Assembly (NCBI GenBank): GCA_017453605.1
Contig: JAFTEP010000149.1
Span: 1 to 55,615, forward strand
Length of the DNA: 55,615 nt
DNA from: Clostridia bacterium
GTDB lineage: Bacteria > Bacillota > Clostridia > Oscillospirales > SIG627
Reading direction: 5' to 3'
The notes under the pieces are model-generated. The model made no database searches, was not told the DNA's origin, and saw nothing but the letters and a program-made list of their open reading frames with translations. The stretch's first letter is position 1. Every line of letters begins with the position of its first letter. The translations under genes were made by a program, and so were the position numbers. Shown here piece after piece: positions 1 through 8,678 of the stretch.

Positions 1-428
1 AAGACCTTGGGATCCTTTTCTTTCATCCTCAGCGCGGTCTTCAGACACTCGTCGATACACTTGCCGATGTCTCCGCTGTCGTGGATCAGTCTGACCTCCG
101 CTCCGTAGTGGCGGACGAGCTTTCTTCTCTCCTCGCTGACGGAGTCGGGCATGATGATGATCGTGCGGTAGCCCCTCACGGCGCCGACAAGAGCGAGCCC
201 GATCCCCTGGTTGCCGCTCGTCGGCTCGACGATGATGCTGTCTTTGTCCAACAGTCCCGCCTTTTCCGCCTCGTCTATCATATTGAGCGCGGTGCGTGTC
301 TTTATTGAGCCTCCAACGTTGAGCGCCTCCATTTTCACGAGGATCTCGGCGCTCCCCGGCAGGGGCATTTTGTTGAGTCTGATAAGCGGCGTGTGTCCGA
401 CCGCCTCCAAAATATCCTTGCAGACCAT
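1..428 (-). CDS. cysK: Cysteine synthase A (O-acetylserine sulfhydrylase), N-terminal part
   Basis: This PLP enzyme makes L-cysteine from O-acetylserine and sulfide. Only the first 142 residues lie in the window; the C-terminal half is beyond position 1. The family start is present (GHTPLIRLNK near residues 11-20), followed by the lysine that forms the Schiff base with PLP in GGSIKTR (Lys43) and the substrate-binding loop PTSGNQGIG (residues 69-77). The ATG follows an AAAGGGA ribosome-binding site. It is last in the minus-strand run seen here, 33 bp after the acetyltransferase gene. Other fold-II PLP enzymes such as cystathionine beta-synthase share these motifs, but cysteine synthase fits best. 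Confidence 0.9.
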   Translation of the reverse strand, partial: MVCKDILEAVGHTPLIRLNKMPLPGSAEILVKMEALNVGGSIKTRTALNMIDEAEKAGLLDKDSIIVEPTSGNQGIGLALVGAVRGYRTIIIMPDSVSEERRKLVRHYGAEVRLIHDSGDIGKCIDECLKTALRMKEKDPKV

Positions 429-461
429 GTTTTTCCCTTTCGGTCTATATTAGTATTATTT

Positions 462-908
462 TTATTTTATTCTCTTGAAGAGCCTCGCGCTCCAGAAGTC
501 CATGAGGTTGTCCTCAAGATAGAATTTCAGGATGCGCTTCGCGTCCTTTGCGGCGGTGCTGAGCATGATGAGGCCGACTTCGTTTTTCAGGGCTTCTTCG
601 GCGTATCTGAAAAGCTCGCGTCCTATCCCCTTCGAGCGCATTTCCGGCACGACGTAGAGTTCTTCGAGCTCGAAATATTCCTCGCCGCTTTTTGCGACGG
701 AGCTGTCCTTTTCGACGCGCTCTGTGATCCCGAAAAGATATCCGACGATCCTGTCGTTTTCCTCGCAGACGAAGACACGCCTGCCCTCAATATCCGCGGG
801 TCCGTTTTCTCTGTAGCCGCGGCAGTTGTTCTCGGCTTCACATTCTCCCGACAGACGGATCAGTTCTTTCAGGACTTCGCCCTCGGGCTTAACTTCTCTT
901 ATTGTCAT
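462..908 (-). CDS. GNAT family N-acetyltransferase
   Basis: A 148-residue single-domain acetyltransferase of the GNAT fold that should use acetyl-CoA; the acceptor cannot be read from sequence. The strand-4 region (ELEELYVVPEMRSKGIG, about residues 80-96) holds the acetyl-CoA pyrophosphate loop RSKGIG, and the C-terminal part has the usual A-x-x-I-L-x-F-Y pattern. Its ATG overlaps the stop of the upstream methyltransferase as ATGA, so the two are probably translationally coupled. It is one of four intact or broken GNAT genes in the first 11 kb. Confidence 0.85.
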   Translation of the reverse strand: MTIREVKPEGEVLKELIRLSGECEAENNCRGYRENGPADIEGRRVFVCEENDRIVGYLFGITERVEKDSSVAKSGEEYFELEELYVVPEMRSKGIGRELFRYAEEALKNEVGLIMLSTAAKDAKRILKFYLEDNLMDFWSARLFKRIK

Positions 909-1663
909 TTTTTCTCCGGCTTTTTCGATCTTGTGGCGAGCATCGTCGGCACGTTCATTTCGTGCAGTCTGCCCGAACCGTTGGTGTCCTCATACATTTC
1001 AAGCAAAATAAATCCCGCGTCCAGCTGACCGCCGATCTGCTCGGTGATCGTGTGGGAAAACTGCATCCCGCAGTCCTCGTCCTCCAGAAGCTTTTTGTGA
1101 GCGGGGTTCGTCAGCGGATCAAAGGGAAGAGAATTGACGATCTCTTTTTCTTCCCCGTCAACGAGATAGTTGACAAAGTGATCCGTCCCGGCGATAAGGT
1201 ATCCTCCGCTTTTCAGCACCCGGAAGCACTCCCGCCAGACGTGAAGGACGTCCTTGACGTAGCAGTTTGAAACAGGGTGGAAGACAAGATCGAAGCTTTC
1301 GTCCTCAAAGGGCAGACGCTTTGTCATATCTGCGCGGACGATCTTTATCTTGTAGCCCTCTCTTTCGGCGACCAGCCTTTCGCTTTCGAGCTGTCTCGGA
1401 GAGTAGTCGAGGACGGTGCAATCCGCCCCGAGAGCGGCAAAGACCGGCATCTGCTGACCCCCGCCCGAGGCGAGCCCGAGGACTTTTTTGCCCCTCAGAT
1501 CCCCGAACCAGCTCTTCGGCACGGGCTTCGTCGGAGTGAGCTTGACCTCCCAGTCGCCGTTTACGGCGCGAAGATAGGTCTCATGGTCTATCGGCACTCC
1601 CCACTCCCAGCCCTCGTCGACCCAGCGGTCGATCGTCGAGGCGTTTATATCGGTGTAGTTCAT
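905..1663 (-). CDS. Class I SAM-dependent methyltransferase
   Basis: A 252-residue Rossmann-fold methyltransferase. Motif I is VLGLASGGGQ (about residues 60-69), then an acidic residue at the end of strand 2 (CTVLDYSPRQ) and a motif IV-like FDLVFHPVSNCY. The residues after motif IV and the LKSGGYLIAG segment match the Methyltransf_11/25 group, whose substrates range from small molecules to lipids and tRNA, so no substrate is assigned. The start has a GAGGA ribosome-binding site. It overlaps the downstream GNAT gene by 4 bp. Confidence 0.85.
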   Translation of the reverse strand: MNYTDINASTIDRWVDEGWEWGVPIDHETYLRAVNGDWEVKLTPTKPVPKSWFGDLRGKKVLGLASGGGQQMPVFAALGADCTVLDYSPRQLESERLVAEREGYKIKIVRADMTKRLPFEDESFDLVFHPVSNCYVKDVLHVWRECFRVLKSGGYLIAGTDHFVNYLVDGEEKEIVNSLPFDPLTNPAHKKLLEDEDCGMQFSHTITEQIGGQLDAGFILLEMYEDTNGSGRLHEMNVPTMLATRSKKPEKK

Positions 1664-1686
1664 TTTTCTTCCTCACAATAAAAGTT

Positions 1687-2187
1687 TTATAAGTATGCTT
1701 TTATGACGCTCCAGGCTCCCGCAAGCCTTTCCATGTCCCACGCGGCGTTCGCAGGGCTCGTTGACGGCAAAAGCGCGGCGTCTCTTCCGGTCAGAGGCAG
1801 CTGGAGTTTTTCGTACAGACGAAACGAAGCCGCGCCGTTGCAGAAGATCGCGCGGATATCCCCTGCCGACAGGATCGGCGAAAGATCGTTGGGGACGGCG
1901 TTTTTTATGCTCGCGTCGGACGAGCCGGAAATATCGCAGCTTTTCACGGTGTCCCAGAGCGCGACGCGCTTAGTCAGTAACAGCGTCTTTTTTTCTTCGA
2001 CGGTTTCCGGAATCTTTTCGCCGAAAAGCCCGGCAAGAAGCCGCCAGAAGCGGTTTTGCGGATGAGCGTAGAAAAATCCCTGCTCCCTCGACTTCACAGA
2101 CGGAAGGCTCCCGAGGATCAGCACCCGCGAATCCCGGTCAAAAACGGGATCTATCCCGTGAACGACGCGGACCCGTCCCTCCTTCAA
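1687..2187 (-). CDS. DNA-deoxyinosine glycosylase / Mug-like uracil-DNA glycosylase superfamily
   Basis: A 166-residue member of the uracil-DNA glycosylase superfamily. The N-terminal motif LILGSLPSVKSREQGFFYA followed by HPQNRFW (about residues 23-48) is typical of the family 6 (HDG, hypoxanthine-DNA glycosylase) branch, which removes deaminated adenine from DNA. A late NAAWDMERLAGAW segment is the second substrate-contact region. The ATG overlaps the stop codon of the GH31 gene by 4 bp. The assignment to hypoxanthine rather than uracil rests on family resemblance only. Confidence 0.8.
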   Translation of the reverse strand: MKEGRVRVVHGIDPVFDRDSRVLILGSLPSVKSREQGFFYAHPQNRFWRLLAGLFGEKIPETVEEKKTLLLTKRVALWDTVKSCDISGSSDASIKNAVPNDLSPILSAGDIRAIFCNGAASFRLYEKLQLPLTGRDAALLPSTSPANAAWDMERLAGAWSVIKAYL

Positions 2188-4244
2188 ATCTCAAACCTCA
2201 CGGTCCTCGCGCCGTCCCTGACCTCGCAGCTCTGCGCGTCGACGCTCTCCGTCGTGCCGTCCTCGCGGTGCCACACGACCGTATAGCGGAATTCCGGAGG
2301 CATATCCGGGAACACGCCCTCGCGGGAGCGGATCGTGAGCACGTTTTTTCTCAGGCTCATCTTCGTGACGGCGAATTCGCCCTTCTCGTATCCGTAGGTG
2401 GAATAATCGTCCTCGTAGAGTTCAAAATCGGCGTCCTTTCCGGGGTAGACGTGGACGTAAAGCCTTTCTGGACGGTTGTTTTTCAAACTCGGCGCCCAGT
2501 CCTGCATGACGACGATCGAGCCCGCTTTCACGAAAAGCGCGCCGCACTGAGGCGCCTCGGGAACGTAAGTGAACGCGCCCCTCTCTTCGATCCTTCCCGT
2601 GAAGAAGTCGAACCAGCGGTCCTCCTCGGGAAGAAGAACGTTCTCGTCGGTGGCGACGACAAGAAAAAAGTCGCCGAGCATATATTCGTTGAACACGCCG
2701 TCGTACGCGTCCGTGTCCCGGTAGACAAGGCTCAGCGGACGAAGGATTGGGAACGACGTGGCGTTCGCGACGTGCGCGAACGAATAGACGTAGTGGAAGA
2801 GCGACGAGCGCAGGCGCGAATAGAAGCGGTAGCACTCCTCGGTCTCGGGGCTGTCATACCAGGGATAGCGCCAGTTGTCCCAGCCCAGATGCTGACTCCA
2901 GGGGGCGAGAAAACCGAAGTGGATCTCCCGTCTGCCCGGCCCCATATCGAAAGAGGCGTTTGAGTGTCCGCACATCGCGTGGTTCATCAGCGAAAGCAGC
3001 ACGTCCGGCCCGCATCCGGTGTCTCCGGCCCAGGTCGCGGCGTATTTCTGCATACCGGGATAGACCCCGGGCGTGTAGATCATCGCCCTGCGCCCGGTGT
3101 AGTTTTCAAAGCCCTCTTTCATCTGCTTTGCGTAAACGACCGGATACAGATTTCTTATCTCGTCGTCAAGGTATCTTCCCGCCCAAAGTCTGTCGGGGAA
3201 CGGCAGGACCTGATCCGCGCCGTCGAGCTTGAAGGCCTCCGCTCCGTTGTCGACGAATTTTTTCAGATGCTCGAACCAGTCCTCGCCGGGCTTGGTGGTC
3301 TTGTCGAGCCTCACTCCGGCGCTCAGACGGGGATCGTCGATCGCGGCGTCCGGATTGGAGCGCTTATACTCCTCCAGCACGTCGCCCTCCTCCTTCCAGA
3401 AGAGGTCGTATCTGCAGCAGAGCCAGAGGCTCAGGGAAAAGCCCATCCTGTTGAGGCTCCAGATGAAGGAACAGTCGCCGTAATAATCCTCGGGCTTCCA
3501 GAACGGGAGATAAAAGCGTTCTTTGTTCCATTTCTTTTCGGTCGAATAGTCGTAGTGCTTACTCATCCAGCTCGGCTCGAGCCCCAGAACGTCGCAGGGG
3601 ATCCCGCGGTCGCGGAAGCGGAGCGCGTCGTCGAGGACGCTGCGCGCGTCCGACTGCTCGTTGAGGACGAAAGTCAGACCGTAGGCGCTCTTGGGCAGCA
3701 TGACCGGCCGCCCCATGACCTTTCCCGCAAGAAACAGGGCGCCGGCGAGATCTTCGGCGCAGAAGACGACCATATCCAGCGCGCCCTTGTCGGAATATAT
3801 CCTCAGCACGTCCGGCTCGGAGGACGCGATATCGAAGACGTGGGCGTAGGTGCAGTTTATGAGGATCGCCCAGCCGCGCGAGCTCATGATATAGGGCATC
3901 GGACCGTATGAGCGGAAGTTCTCCTGCTTCATCACGGCGATCTTTCCGTGCTTTTCGAGACAGTCCCTCGATTCGTCGCCGAGACCGAAGAGCCGGTCGC
4001 TCTTTGCGAGAGGAAGGCGGATCTCAAAGCCTCCGTCCTCCCCGGCGGAAAGAGCAAACTTCAGTCTGTAGCTTTCCGTCACAATCTCCGCCTCGCTGCC
4101 GCCGTCCTCCGAAACGAACTCCGCCTCCCCGGCGGGCGCAAGATCTATCGCCCCGTATTTTGAAAGGAGCGATTCGCGCGGCTCCCTGCCGGTCCAGTGC
4201 CTTATCCTGAAGATACCCCCGTCGAGATTAATTATCTTTGTCAT
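2184..4244 (-). CDS. Glycoside hydrolase family 31 (alpha-glucosidase/alpha-xylosidase type)
   Basis: A 686-residue GH31 enzyme with an N-terminal beta-sandwich and a TIM barrel. GLEPSWMSKHYD lies at the start of the barrel. The probable nucleophile is the Asp in FKLDGAD (about residue 340) and the probable acid/base is the Asp in WAGDTG (about residue 406). A C-terminal beta domain follows (DADFELYEDDYSTYGYEKG). There is no signal peptide, so it likely acts in the cytoplasm on imported alpha-linked oligosaccharides. The nucleophile context KLDGAD differs from the classical W-x-D-M-N-E and resembles divergent GH31 subfamilies. The start has an AGGGAG ribosome-binding site and overlaps the broken GNAT gene by 17 bp. 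Confidence 0.88.
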   Translation of the reverse strand: MTKIINLDGGIFRIRHWTGREPRESLLSKYGAIDLAPAGEAEFVSEDGGSEAEIVTESYRLKFALSAGEDGGFEIRLPLAKSDRLFGLGDESRDCLEKHGKIAVMKQENFRSYGPMPYIMSSRGWAILINCTYAHVFDIASSEPDVLRIYSDKGALDMVVFCAEDLAGALFLAGKVMGRPVMLPKSAYGLTFVLNEQSDARSVLDDALRFRDRGIPCDVLGLEPSWMSKHYDYSTEKKWNKERFYLPFWKPEDYYGDCSFIWSLNRMGFSLSLWLCCRYDLFWKEEGDVLEEYKRSNPDAAIDDPRLSAGVRLDKTTKPGEDWFEHLKKFVDNGAEAFKLDGADQVLPFPDRLWAGRYLDDEIRNLYPVVYAKQMKEGFENYTGRRAMIYTPGVYPGMQKYAATWAGDTGCGPDVLLSLMNHAMCGHSNASFDMGPGRREIHFGFLAPWSQHLGWDNWRYPWYDSPETEECYRFYSRLRSSLFHYVYSFAHVANATSFPILRPLSLVYRDTDAYDGVFNEYMLGDFFLVVATDENVLLPEEDRWFDFFTGRIEERGAFTYVPEAPQCGALFVKAGSIVVMQDWAPSLKNNRPERLYVHVYPGKDADFELYEDDYSTYGYEKGEFAVTKMSLRKNVLTIRSREGVFPDMPPEFRYTVVWHREDGTTESVDAQSCEVRDGARTVRFEI

Positions 4245-4784
4245 TCCCGTTCTCCCTTTCTTCCGGCGCGCCGAGATCCTTTTCCCACCAGAGGTTTCCG
4301 TCCTCCTTCAGGAACGTGAATCCGCACCTTTTTAATACGTTCTGAGATCTTATATTGTCCGGCAGCGTGTCCGCGAGGATCTTTTTTATCCCGAGAGTTT
4401 TCCCGAACTCGCAGAAGGCCGTCAGAGCCTCCGTCATATAGCCGTTGCCGATGTATTTCGGGTTCATCCCGTAGCCGACTTCCGTCACGCCGTTTTTCGG
4501 GACGTACTTGAAGTCGATCGAGCCGATCACGCAGTCGGAGGCTTCAGGACGATCAGAAATTCCGTGAAGAAGAGATAGTTTTCTTCGTCGTCGGCGATCT
4601 CTTTTTCGAGATGTTTAAGAAAATCCGTCAGAAGATAGTCGAGCTCCTCCCCGCGGTATTTCACGCCGAATTTATTTTCAAACGCCGCCAGGTCCGAGTT
4701 GAACAGCGCGAGGTTTTCCTTCGTGTAGGGAAAGAGGATCAGTCTTCCGGTCTCAATCGGCGAAACGGTGAGTTCTTTTTTCAT
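4228..4784 (-). pseudogene. GNAT acetyltransferase split by a frameshift
   Basis: Two adjacent frames together give one complete GNAT protein. The first (from 4784) begins MKKELTVSPIETGRLILFPY and runs to TEFLIVLK, where it hits a stop after a few foreign residues. The second continues in another frame as SDCVIGSIDFKYVP with the acetyl-CoA region VGYGMNPKYIGNGYMTEAL and the ending NVLKRCGFTFLKEDG. The break is near 4527-4540, around a CCTCC run. It is either a real inactivating one-base indel or an assembly error. The resemblance to RimJ/RimL-type acetyltransferases is clear, but the substrate is unknown. Confidence 0.8.
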
Positions 4785-5460
4785 TTTGTTCTCCGCTCAG
4801 GATCCCATTTTTGTTTTCGTACCAGTAGACAATCTTTTCTTTGACGTCGTAGACCATCGACACGACGGTCGGACAGACTTCCTGCGCGACTGCCCTCAGA
4901 ATTTCAAAACAGCCGTCGGCGTCTATATCATCCGGCGCTTTTTTCAGCCTGCGGTCGGCTTCCGTATACCTGTCCCAGCCCATCCAGGGATGCTTTTCGC
5001 TGTCCTGCTTGAACGGCGAGAAGTTTGTCAGGATCTTGTACTCCGGCTTGGGGTAGTATAAAACTCCCTGCCCGGGGATTATATGAAGCGCGTTCCCTTC
5101 CCCGTCCGACAGCGCCGCCATGAACGTGACGCCCGGGACGCTCGATATCTTTTCTTTTTCGGCGATATCTTTTATCTCGCCGAGAGTTTTTCTCCGGTAC
5201 AAAAGGTCCATATCGAGAAGGATGACGTTTCTTTCCCCGCCTTCGGGATCGCTTCTTTTGTCGAACGGCCAGCAGGCGGGCATCCCCACGAAATCCCCTC
5301 TCGAATTCGCGCCGAAGATCGGCATCCAGCCCTCTTTTGCGTCGAGGATATCTATGAAAACGCCGTCTTTTTCGGGTCTGACCCGGTATTCCATATCTTT
5401 AAGATCTAAATTCCAGCCTATAAGAGTCTTTTTCTTATTGATGACAAGACTTGTGCACAT
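4753..5460 (-). CDS. Ntn-hydrolase, linear amide C-N hydrolase family (choloylglycine hydrolase-like)
   Basis: A 235-residue protein beginning MCTSLVINKK: removal of Met would expose Cys2, the N-terminal nucleophile of the Ntn-hydrolase (C45/C59-like) superfamily that includes bile salt hydrolases and penicillin V acylases. The segment TLIGWNLDL matches the G-x-N-x-D motif after the nucleophile in this group. A longer upstream frame exists, but the ATG at 5460 has a strong GGAGG site and puts Cys at position 2. The protein is shorter than classical choloylglycine hydrolases (about 320 residues), so a related acyl-transferring or peptide-cleaving role is equally possible. Confidence 0.7.
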   Translation of the reverse strand: MCTSLVINKKKTLIGWNLDLKDMEYRVRPEKDGVFIDILDAKEGWMPIFGANSRGDFVGMPACWPFDKRSDPEGGERNVILLDMDLLYRRKTLGEIKDIAEKEKISSVPGVTFMAALSDGEGNALHIIPGQGVLYYPKPEYKILTNFSPFKQDSEKHPWMGWDRYTEADRRLKKAPDDIDADGCFEILRAVAQEVCPTVVSMVYDVKEKIVYWYENKNGILSGEQNEKRTHRFAD

Positions 5461-5476
5461 TTTTATACCTCCGAAG

Positions 5477-6835
5477 TTATTTTGTACTGTCTTCCGAGTA
5501 GAACGTATAAGTTTGTTTTCCTTTCTGCTTAGATTGATACATCGAGGCGTCGGTCTTCTCGAAGAGGTTTTCGGGATCGCTCGCATCCGAGCCGTGGACT
5601 ATCCCGACGCTGATAGAGGCTTTCGGAAGCCCGTCGACTTCCTCGTCCATCTTTCTGTTGATGCCGTCGATGATAGAGGCGATAAGGTTCTGCTGAGATT
5701 TATCGGTATGCACCATAATGACGACGAACTCGTCTCCGCCGATGCGGCAGATATAGTCGTCCGACCTGAAGCTCTCGTTGAGGATGTTCACGAGCTTCAC
5801 GAGGATCTTGTCGCCGATCTCGTGACCGTAGGTGTCGTTGATGTTCTTGAAATTGTCGACGTCAATGAGCATCATGTAGGTGCTCTCCAGATCTATCCCG
5901 GACATGATCAGATCGTAGCCCGCGCGGTTGTATGCGCCGGTCAGCTCGTCGTGAGACGCCTTGAAATTGAGCCTTTCGAGGCTTCCCTTGTAAACGTCGT
6001 ACATCTTGTTGGAGGCGCGCGCGAGATACCTGAACTCGTTCGCCCCGACCTCCGGGATCGGGCTGTCGTTCTTGATGCGGTCGACCGCGTTGAGGACCGG
6101 GTGGATGCCCAGACGCGAGGTCAGCCAGACCATAAGGAGGATCACGCAGGTCTGCAGGATGATGATGACGCGCATGACGGAAAGCTCTTTGTTCAGAGAT
6201 TCGAGCGCGGAGGCGTCGGACGAATATGACGACTTTTCGATCTTGCTCAGGCTCGCCGTCATATTCCTTCTTATGAGTTCCTTCTTAGAATAGTATTCTT
6301 CGTCGAGGACCATCTTCGTGGCAAGCTGCATCTTCTCCTCCGGAGAGAGAGCGGCGTCCGCGTCGGAAAGCTTGACAGTGTCAAGGATCTCGGGGCAGTC
6401 GGTATAACCCTTCGCCTCTACCACGAGCTTCATCGCGTAATACTCCCTATCCATAAGCTCCAGAGAGGCCTTCATCGCGTCCTGAAGCTTCAAAAAGGCT
6501 TCTTCGCCGCCTTCGCTCGAGGCGAGCTTTTCCAGGGCGGCTTCACGGCGGTTCACTTCGAATGCCTCTCTGAAGTATTCATTCATAAACTGCCTGTCCC
6601 CGTCCACAGTGAACCTCTGGACCTTTTCGCTCAGATAATCCGAGGCGTCCATCAGCTCGGAGGCCGCGTTCCTCAGCTCGTTCTGCCGTGCAGTGACGCT
6701 CGTCATCTCGCAGAACGCGTCGAACAGATGAAAGGTGTAATACAGCATCAGACCGGAAATCACGATAGCTCCGACTATCAGCCACAGATTTACCACTCTG
6801 AGCGATATTCCGTCTTTTTTTCCGTTTTTCGACAT
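5477..6835 (-). CDS. Membrane-anchored diguanylate cyclase (GGDEF)
   Basis: This 452-residue protein should make cyclic di-GMP from two GTP. It has an N-terminal membrane helix (about residues 12-36), an alpha-helical extracytoplasmic region of roughly 180 residues, a second helix (about 218-240), and a C-terminal GGDEF domain. The active-site motif is intact as RIGGDEF (about residues 363-369). The product-inhibition site RxxD is present as RSDD five residues before the motif, so feedback control is expected. The external part looks like a four-helix-bundle sensor, but its ligand is unknown. The start has a GGCGGAG site. No c-di-GMP riboswitch or EAL partner is seen in the window. Confidence 0.9.
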   Translation of the reverse strand: MSKNGKKDGISLRVVNLWLIVGAIVISGLMLYYTFHLFDAFCEMTSVTARQNELRNAASELMDASDYLSEKVQRFTVDGDRQFMNEYFREAFEVNRREAALEKLASSEGGEEAFLKLQDAMKASLELMDREYYAMKLVVEAKGYTDCPEILDTVKLSDADAALSPEEKMQLATKMVLDEEYYSKKELIRRNMTASLSKIEKSSYSSDASALESLNKELSVMRVIIILQTCVILLMVWLTSRLGIHPVLNAVDRIKNDSPIPEVGANEFRYLARASNKMYDVYKGSLERLNFKASHDELTGAYNRAGYDLIMSGIDLESTYMMLIDVDNFKNINDTYGHEIGDKILVKLVNILNESFRSDDYICRIGGDEFVVIMVHTDKSQQNLIASIIDGINRKMDEEVDGLPKASISVGIVHGSDASDPENLFEKTDASMYQSKQKGKQTYTFYSEDSTK

Positions 6836-6938
6836 TATTTCTCCGCCCTTTCTTTTGTTCGGGTCTTTTTCAGACTGTGATGGTTAAAAGATACGTTTTT
6901 TCTCCCGATACAGGGTCAAATCGCCCGCTTTTTTTTAT

Positions 6939-7457
6939 TTACAGAAGCGATTCTACAGTCTTTTGGTAGTCGTCCTCGATAAGCGTGACTTTTTCTCCGC
7001 TCGCCGTGAATCCTTCGGCGTACGCGCGGTTGTCCTCTTTCAGTTTTTCGCGGGTGAGACCAAATCCGAAAAGCCTCTTTTCGATATCCGAGGAATGCGC
7101 CCTGATATCCTCAAAATGCGCGTCGATATAAGCGTCCGAAAAAGCAAGGCAGATAAACCTTATCTCTTCAAGATATTTTTCGTCGAGATCGCGCCGCCAG
7201 CCGAAGGGAACGTAGCAGCCCTCGACGATGAGATCCTGACGGTTTTCGATCGCCGTCTTTATGATCTCCCTGACGATCGGCCACAGATATCCCACGAGCT
7301 TTTCGTCGTCCTCCGGCGTGAGAGAGGTATTGCCGGTCCTTATCAGACCCATTTTTATATGATCCATGCTCATATACGGGATATGATATTTTTCGAGCAT
7401 CTTCTGAGCCAGAAGAGTCTTTCCGGCGTGCGACGCCCCGGTAATGAGAATTATCAT
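6939..7457 (-). CDS. P-loop kinase-like protein (AAA/zeta-type NTPase)
   Basis: A 172-residue P-loop NTPase with Walker A GASHAGKT at residues 6-13 and the compact architecture of small nucleotide or sugar kinases. DLIVEGCYVPFGWRRDL resembles the central region of zeta-toxin and adenylate/shikimate kinase-like proteins. The C-terminal VTLIEDDYQKTVESLL is also common in uncharacterised clostridial kinases. Its start overlaps the stop of the upstream membrane-protein gene by 4 bp. The substrate is unknown, and no antitoxin-like neighbour supports a toxin role. Confidence 0.65.
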   Translation of the reverse strand: MIILITGASHAGKTLLAQKMLEKYHIPYMSMDHIKMGLIRTGNTSLTPEDDEKLVGYLWPIVREIIKTAIENRQDLIVEGCYVPFGWRRDLDEKYLEEIRFICLAFSDAYIDAHFEDIRAHSSDIEKRLFGFGLTREKLKEDNRAYAEGFTASGEKVTLIEDDYQKTVESLL

Positions 7458-7774
7458 TTTTTTGAGTATCTCTTATAGATTTTTTTGTAAGCGACAGCGA
7501 GAGCGGGGATCCCGGCAAGACATCCGGCCATCATCACCCATCCCGCCGCCTCCGAGCCGAGAAAACCGATAAGGGCGCTTATAAAGAACACGGCGGAAAA
7601 CGCGATCCATAAGACTGCGTTCGCTCTGTTATACGCCTTTACGTCGGTTATCTCTTCGCTTATGTTCTCGCTTCCCGACCAGAAGCGCATCGGCTTTTTT
7701 GTTTTCAGCGCGTATATCCCGATCCCGGCAAAGAACGAGCCTGCAAAAGCCGAAACGACCGGAAAGATCATCAT
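7454..7774 (-). CDS. Small membrane protein, three predicted TM helices
   Basis: A 106-residue protein of unknown function. Hydrophobic segments lie at about residues 4-22, 51-71 and 77-95, separated by a short polar loop (KTKKPMRFWSGSENI), and the C terminus is basic (KKIYKRYSKK). The loop and spacing recall SdpI/YhfL-like clostridial proteins, but this is only a resemblance. It overlaps both neighbours by 4 bp (TfoX-N upstream, P-loop protein downstream), so it is almost certainly part of one transcript. Confidence 0.7.
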   Translation of the reverse strand: MMIFPVVSAFAGSFFAGIGIYALKTKKPMRFWSGSENISEEITDVKAYNRANAVLWIAFSAVFFISALIGFLGSEAAGWVMMAGCLAGIPALAVAYKKIYKRYSKK

Positions 7775-8103
7775 TTCTTTTTATTTTTTGCGGGTCTCTT
7801 CTTGGGCTCCGGAAGCTCTTTGTAAAGCGCCTCCATAAGCTCTTTCAAAAAATCTCTGTCCTCCACGTTGTCGACGAGCAGCATCATTTTTCCTCCCTCG
7901 TAGGGAAGTTCCTCCCTCGCGTCCGGCATGAGTGCTCGGGCGGACGCGGCAGGCTTGACAAGAAAGCGGTCGTCGTAGATACCGCCGATCACTTTTCCCC
8001 GACAGTAGACGACGTATTCCCCCATCATCGCGCGATAGGTTATCCCCTCCGCGTTTGAAAGCTGATCGAGTATGAAATCGAGATAAGCTTTGCTTGACGC
8101 CAT
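7771..8103 (-). CDS. TfoX N-terminal domain protein
   Basis: A 110-residue protein that is essentially one TfoX-N domain: ASSKAYLDFILDQL at the start, then the conserved core ITYRAMMGEYVVYCRGKVI and DRFLVKPA, and a Lys-rich tail. In Gammaproteobacteria TfoX regulates competence through a two-domain protein; free-standing TfoX-N proteins in Firmicutes have no established role. A frame extending further upstream exists, but the ATG at 8103 has a GGGAG site and starts exactly where the family alignment begins. It overlaps the small membrane-protein gene by 4 bp. Confidence 0.8.
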   Translation of the reverse strand: MASSKAYLDFILDQLSNAEGITYRAMMGEYVVYCRGKVIGGIYDDRFLVKPAASARALMPDAREELPYEGGKMMLLVDNVEDRDFLKELMEALYKELPEPKKRPAKNKKK

Positions 8104-8116
8104 TTTGTTCTCCCGT

Positions 8117-8644
8117 TTATTTAAGGTCGATCCAGTAGCGCTGTTCAATATCCCCGTCTGAGTCGACGATCTCGTTTTCCAGCACGCCGCCGTTTTTTAT
8201 GATCGTCTTCGCGGAGGCGGGATTGTCCTTGTCGCAGACCATCAGCACCCTGTCTATCCCGAGCTTTTTGCACTCTGTCAGCGCGAGCCTGACAAGCTCG
8301 GTTCCGTAGCCCTTGCCGCGTTCCGTCGGTCTTATCCCGTCGCCGATATGCCCGCCGTCTAAAAGCAGCCTCTCGTTCAGATAGTGCCTGATATTTACCG
8401 CGCCGATCAGCCTATCCCTCTCTTCGTCGAGCAAAAAGAACACGGAATCCGGCACGCTTCTTTCGGTCTCGGCTTTCACATCGAGTTCTTCGAGATATTT
8501 TTCAAAATCGTGCCAGTCGTTCTTGAAGACAGCCCAGGGCGAGCGGTTCGTGTGATTTTTTTCCTGATCCGCCCTCCACTCGTCGAGCATCTCTATAAGC
8601 CGGTCTTTATATTTTTCTGTCAGTTTTATCAGCTTCAGCGGCAT
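8117..8644 (-). CDS. GNAT family N-acetyltransferase
   Basis: A 175-residue GNAT protein. DRLIGAVNIRHYLNERLL forms the central beta strands, GDGIRPTERGKGYGTELVRLAL contains the acetyl-CoA loop RGKGYG, and VLMVCDKDNPASAKTIIKNGGV is the C-terminal family signature. The pattern is closest to uncharacterised clostridial acetyltransferases with a predicted small-molecule acceptor. It has an AAGGA ribosome-binding site and sits 13 bp before the TfoX-N start. Confidence 0.85.
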   Translation of the reverse strand: MPLKLIKLTEKYKDRLIEMLDEWRADQEKNHTNRSPWAVFKNDWHDFEKYLEELDVKAETERSVPDSVFFLLDEERDRLIGAVNIRHYLNERLLLDGGHIGDGIRPTERGKGYGTELVRLALTECKKLGIDRVLMVCDKDNPASAKTIIKNGGVLENEIVDSDGDIEQRYWIDLK

Positions 8645-8678
8645 TTCTTTTCCTTCTGTTTTGTCAATTTTTCCGTCG

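Noticed and set aside
7168..7518. Frames within the P-loop kinase gene
   Set aside because: Basic, low-complexity translation out of frame with the Walker A protein.
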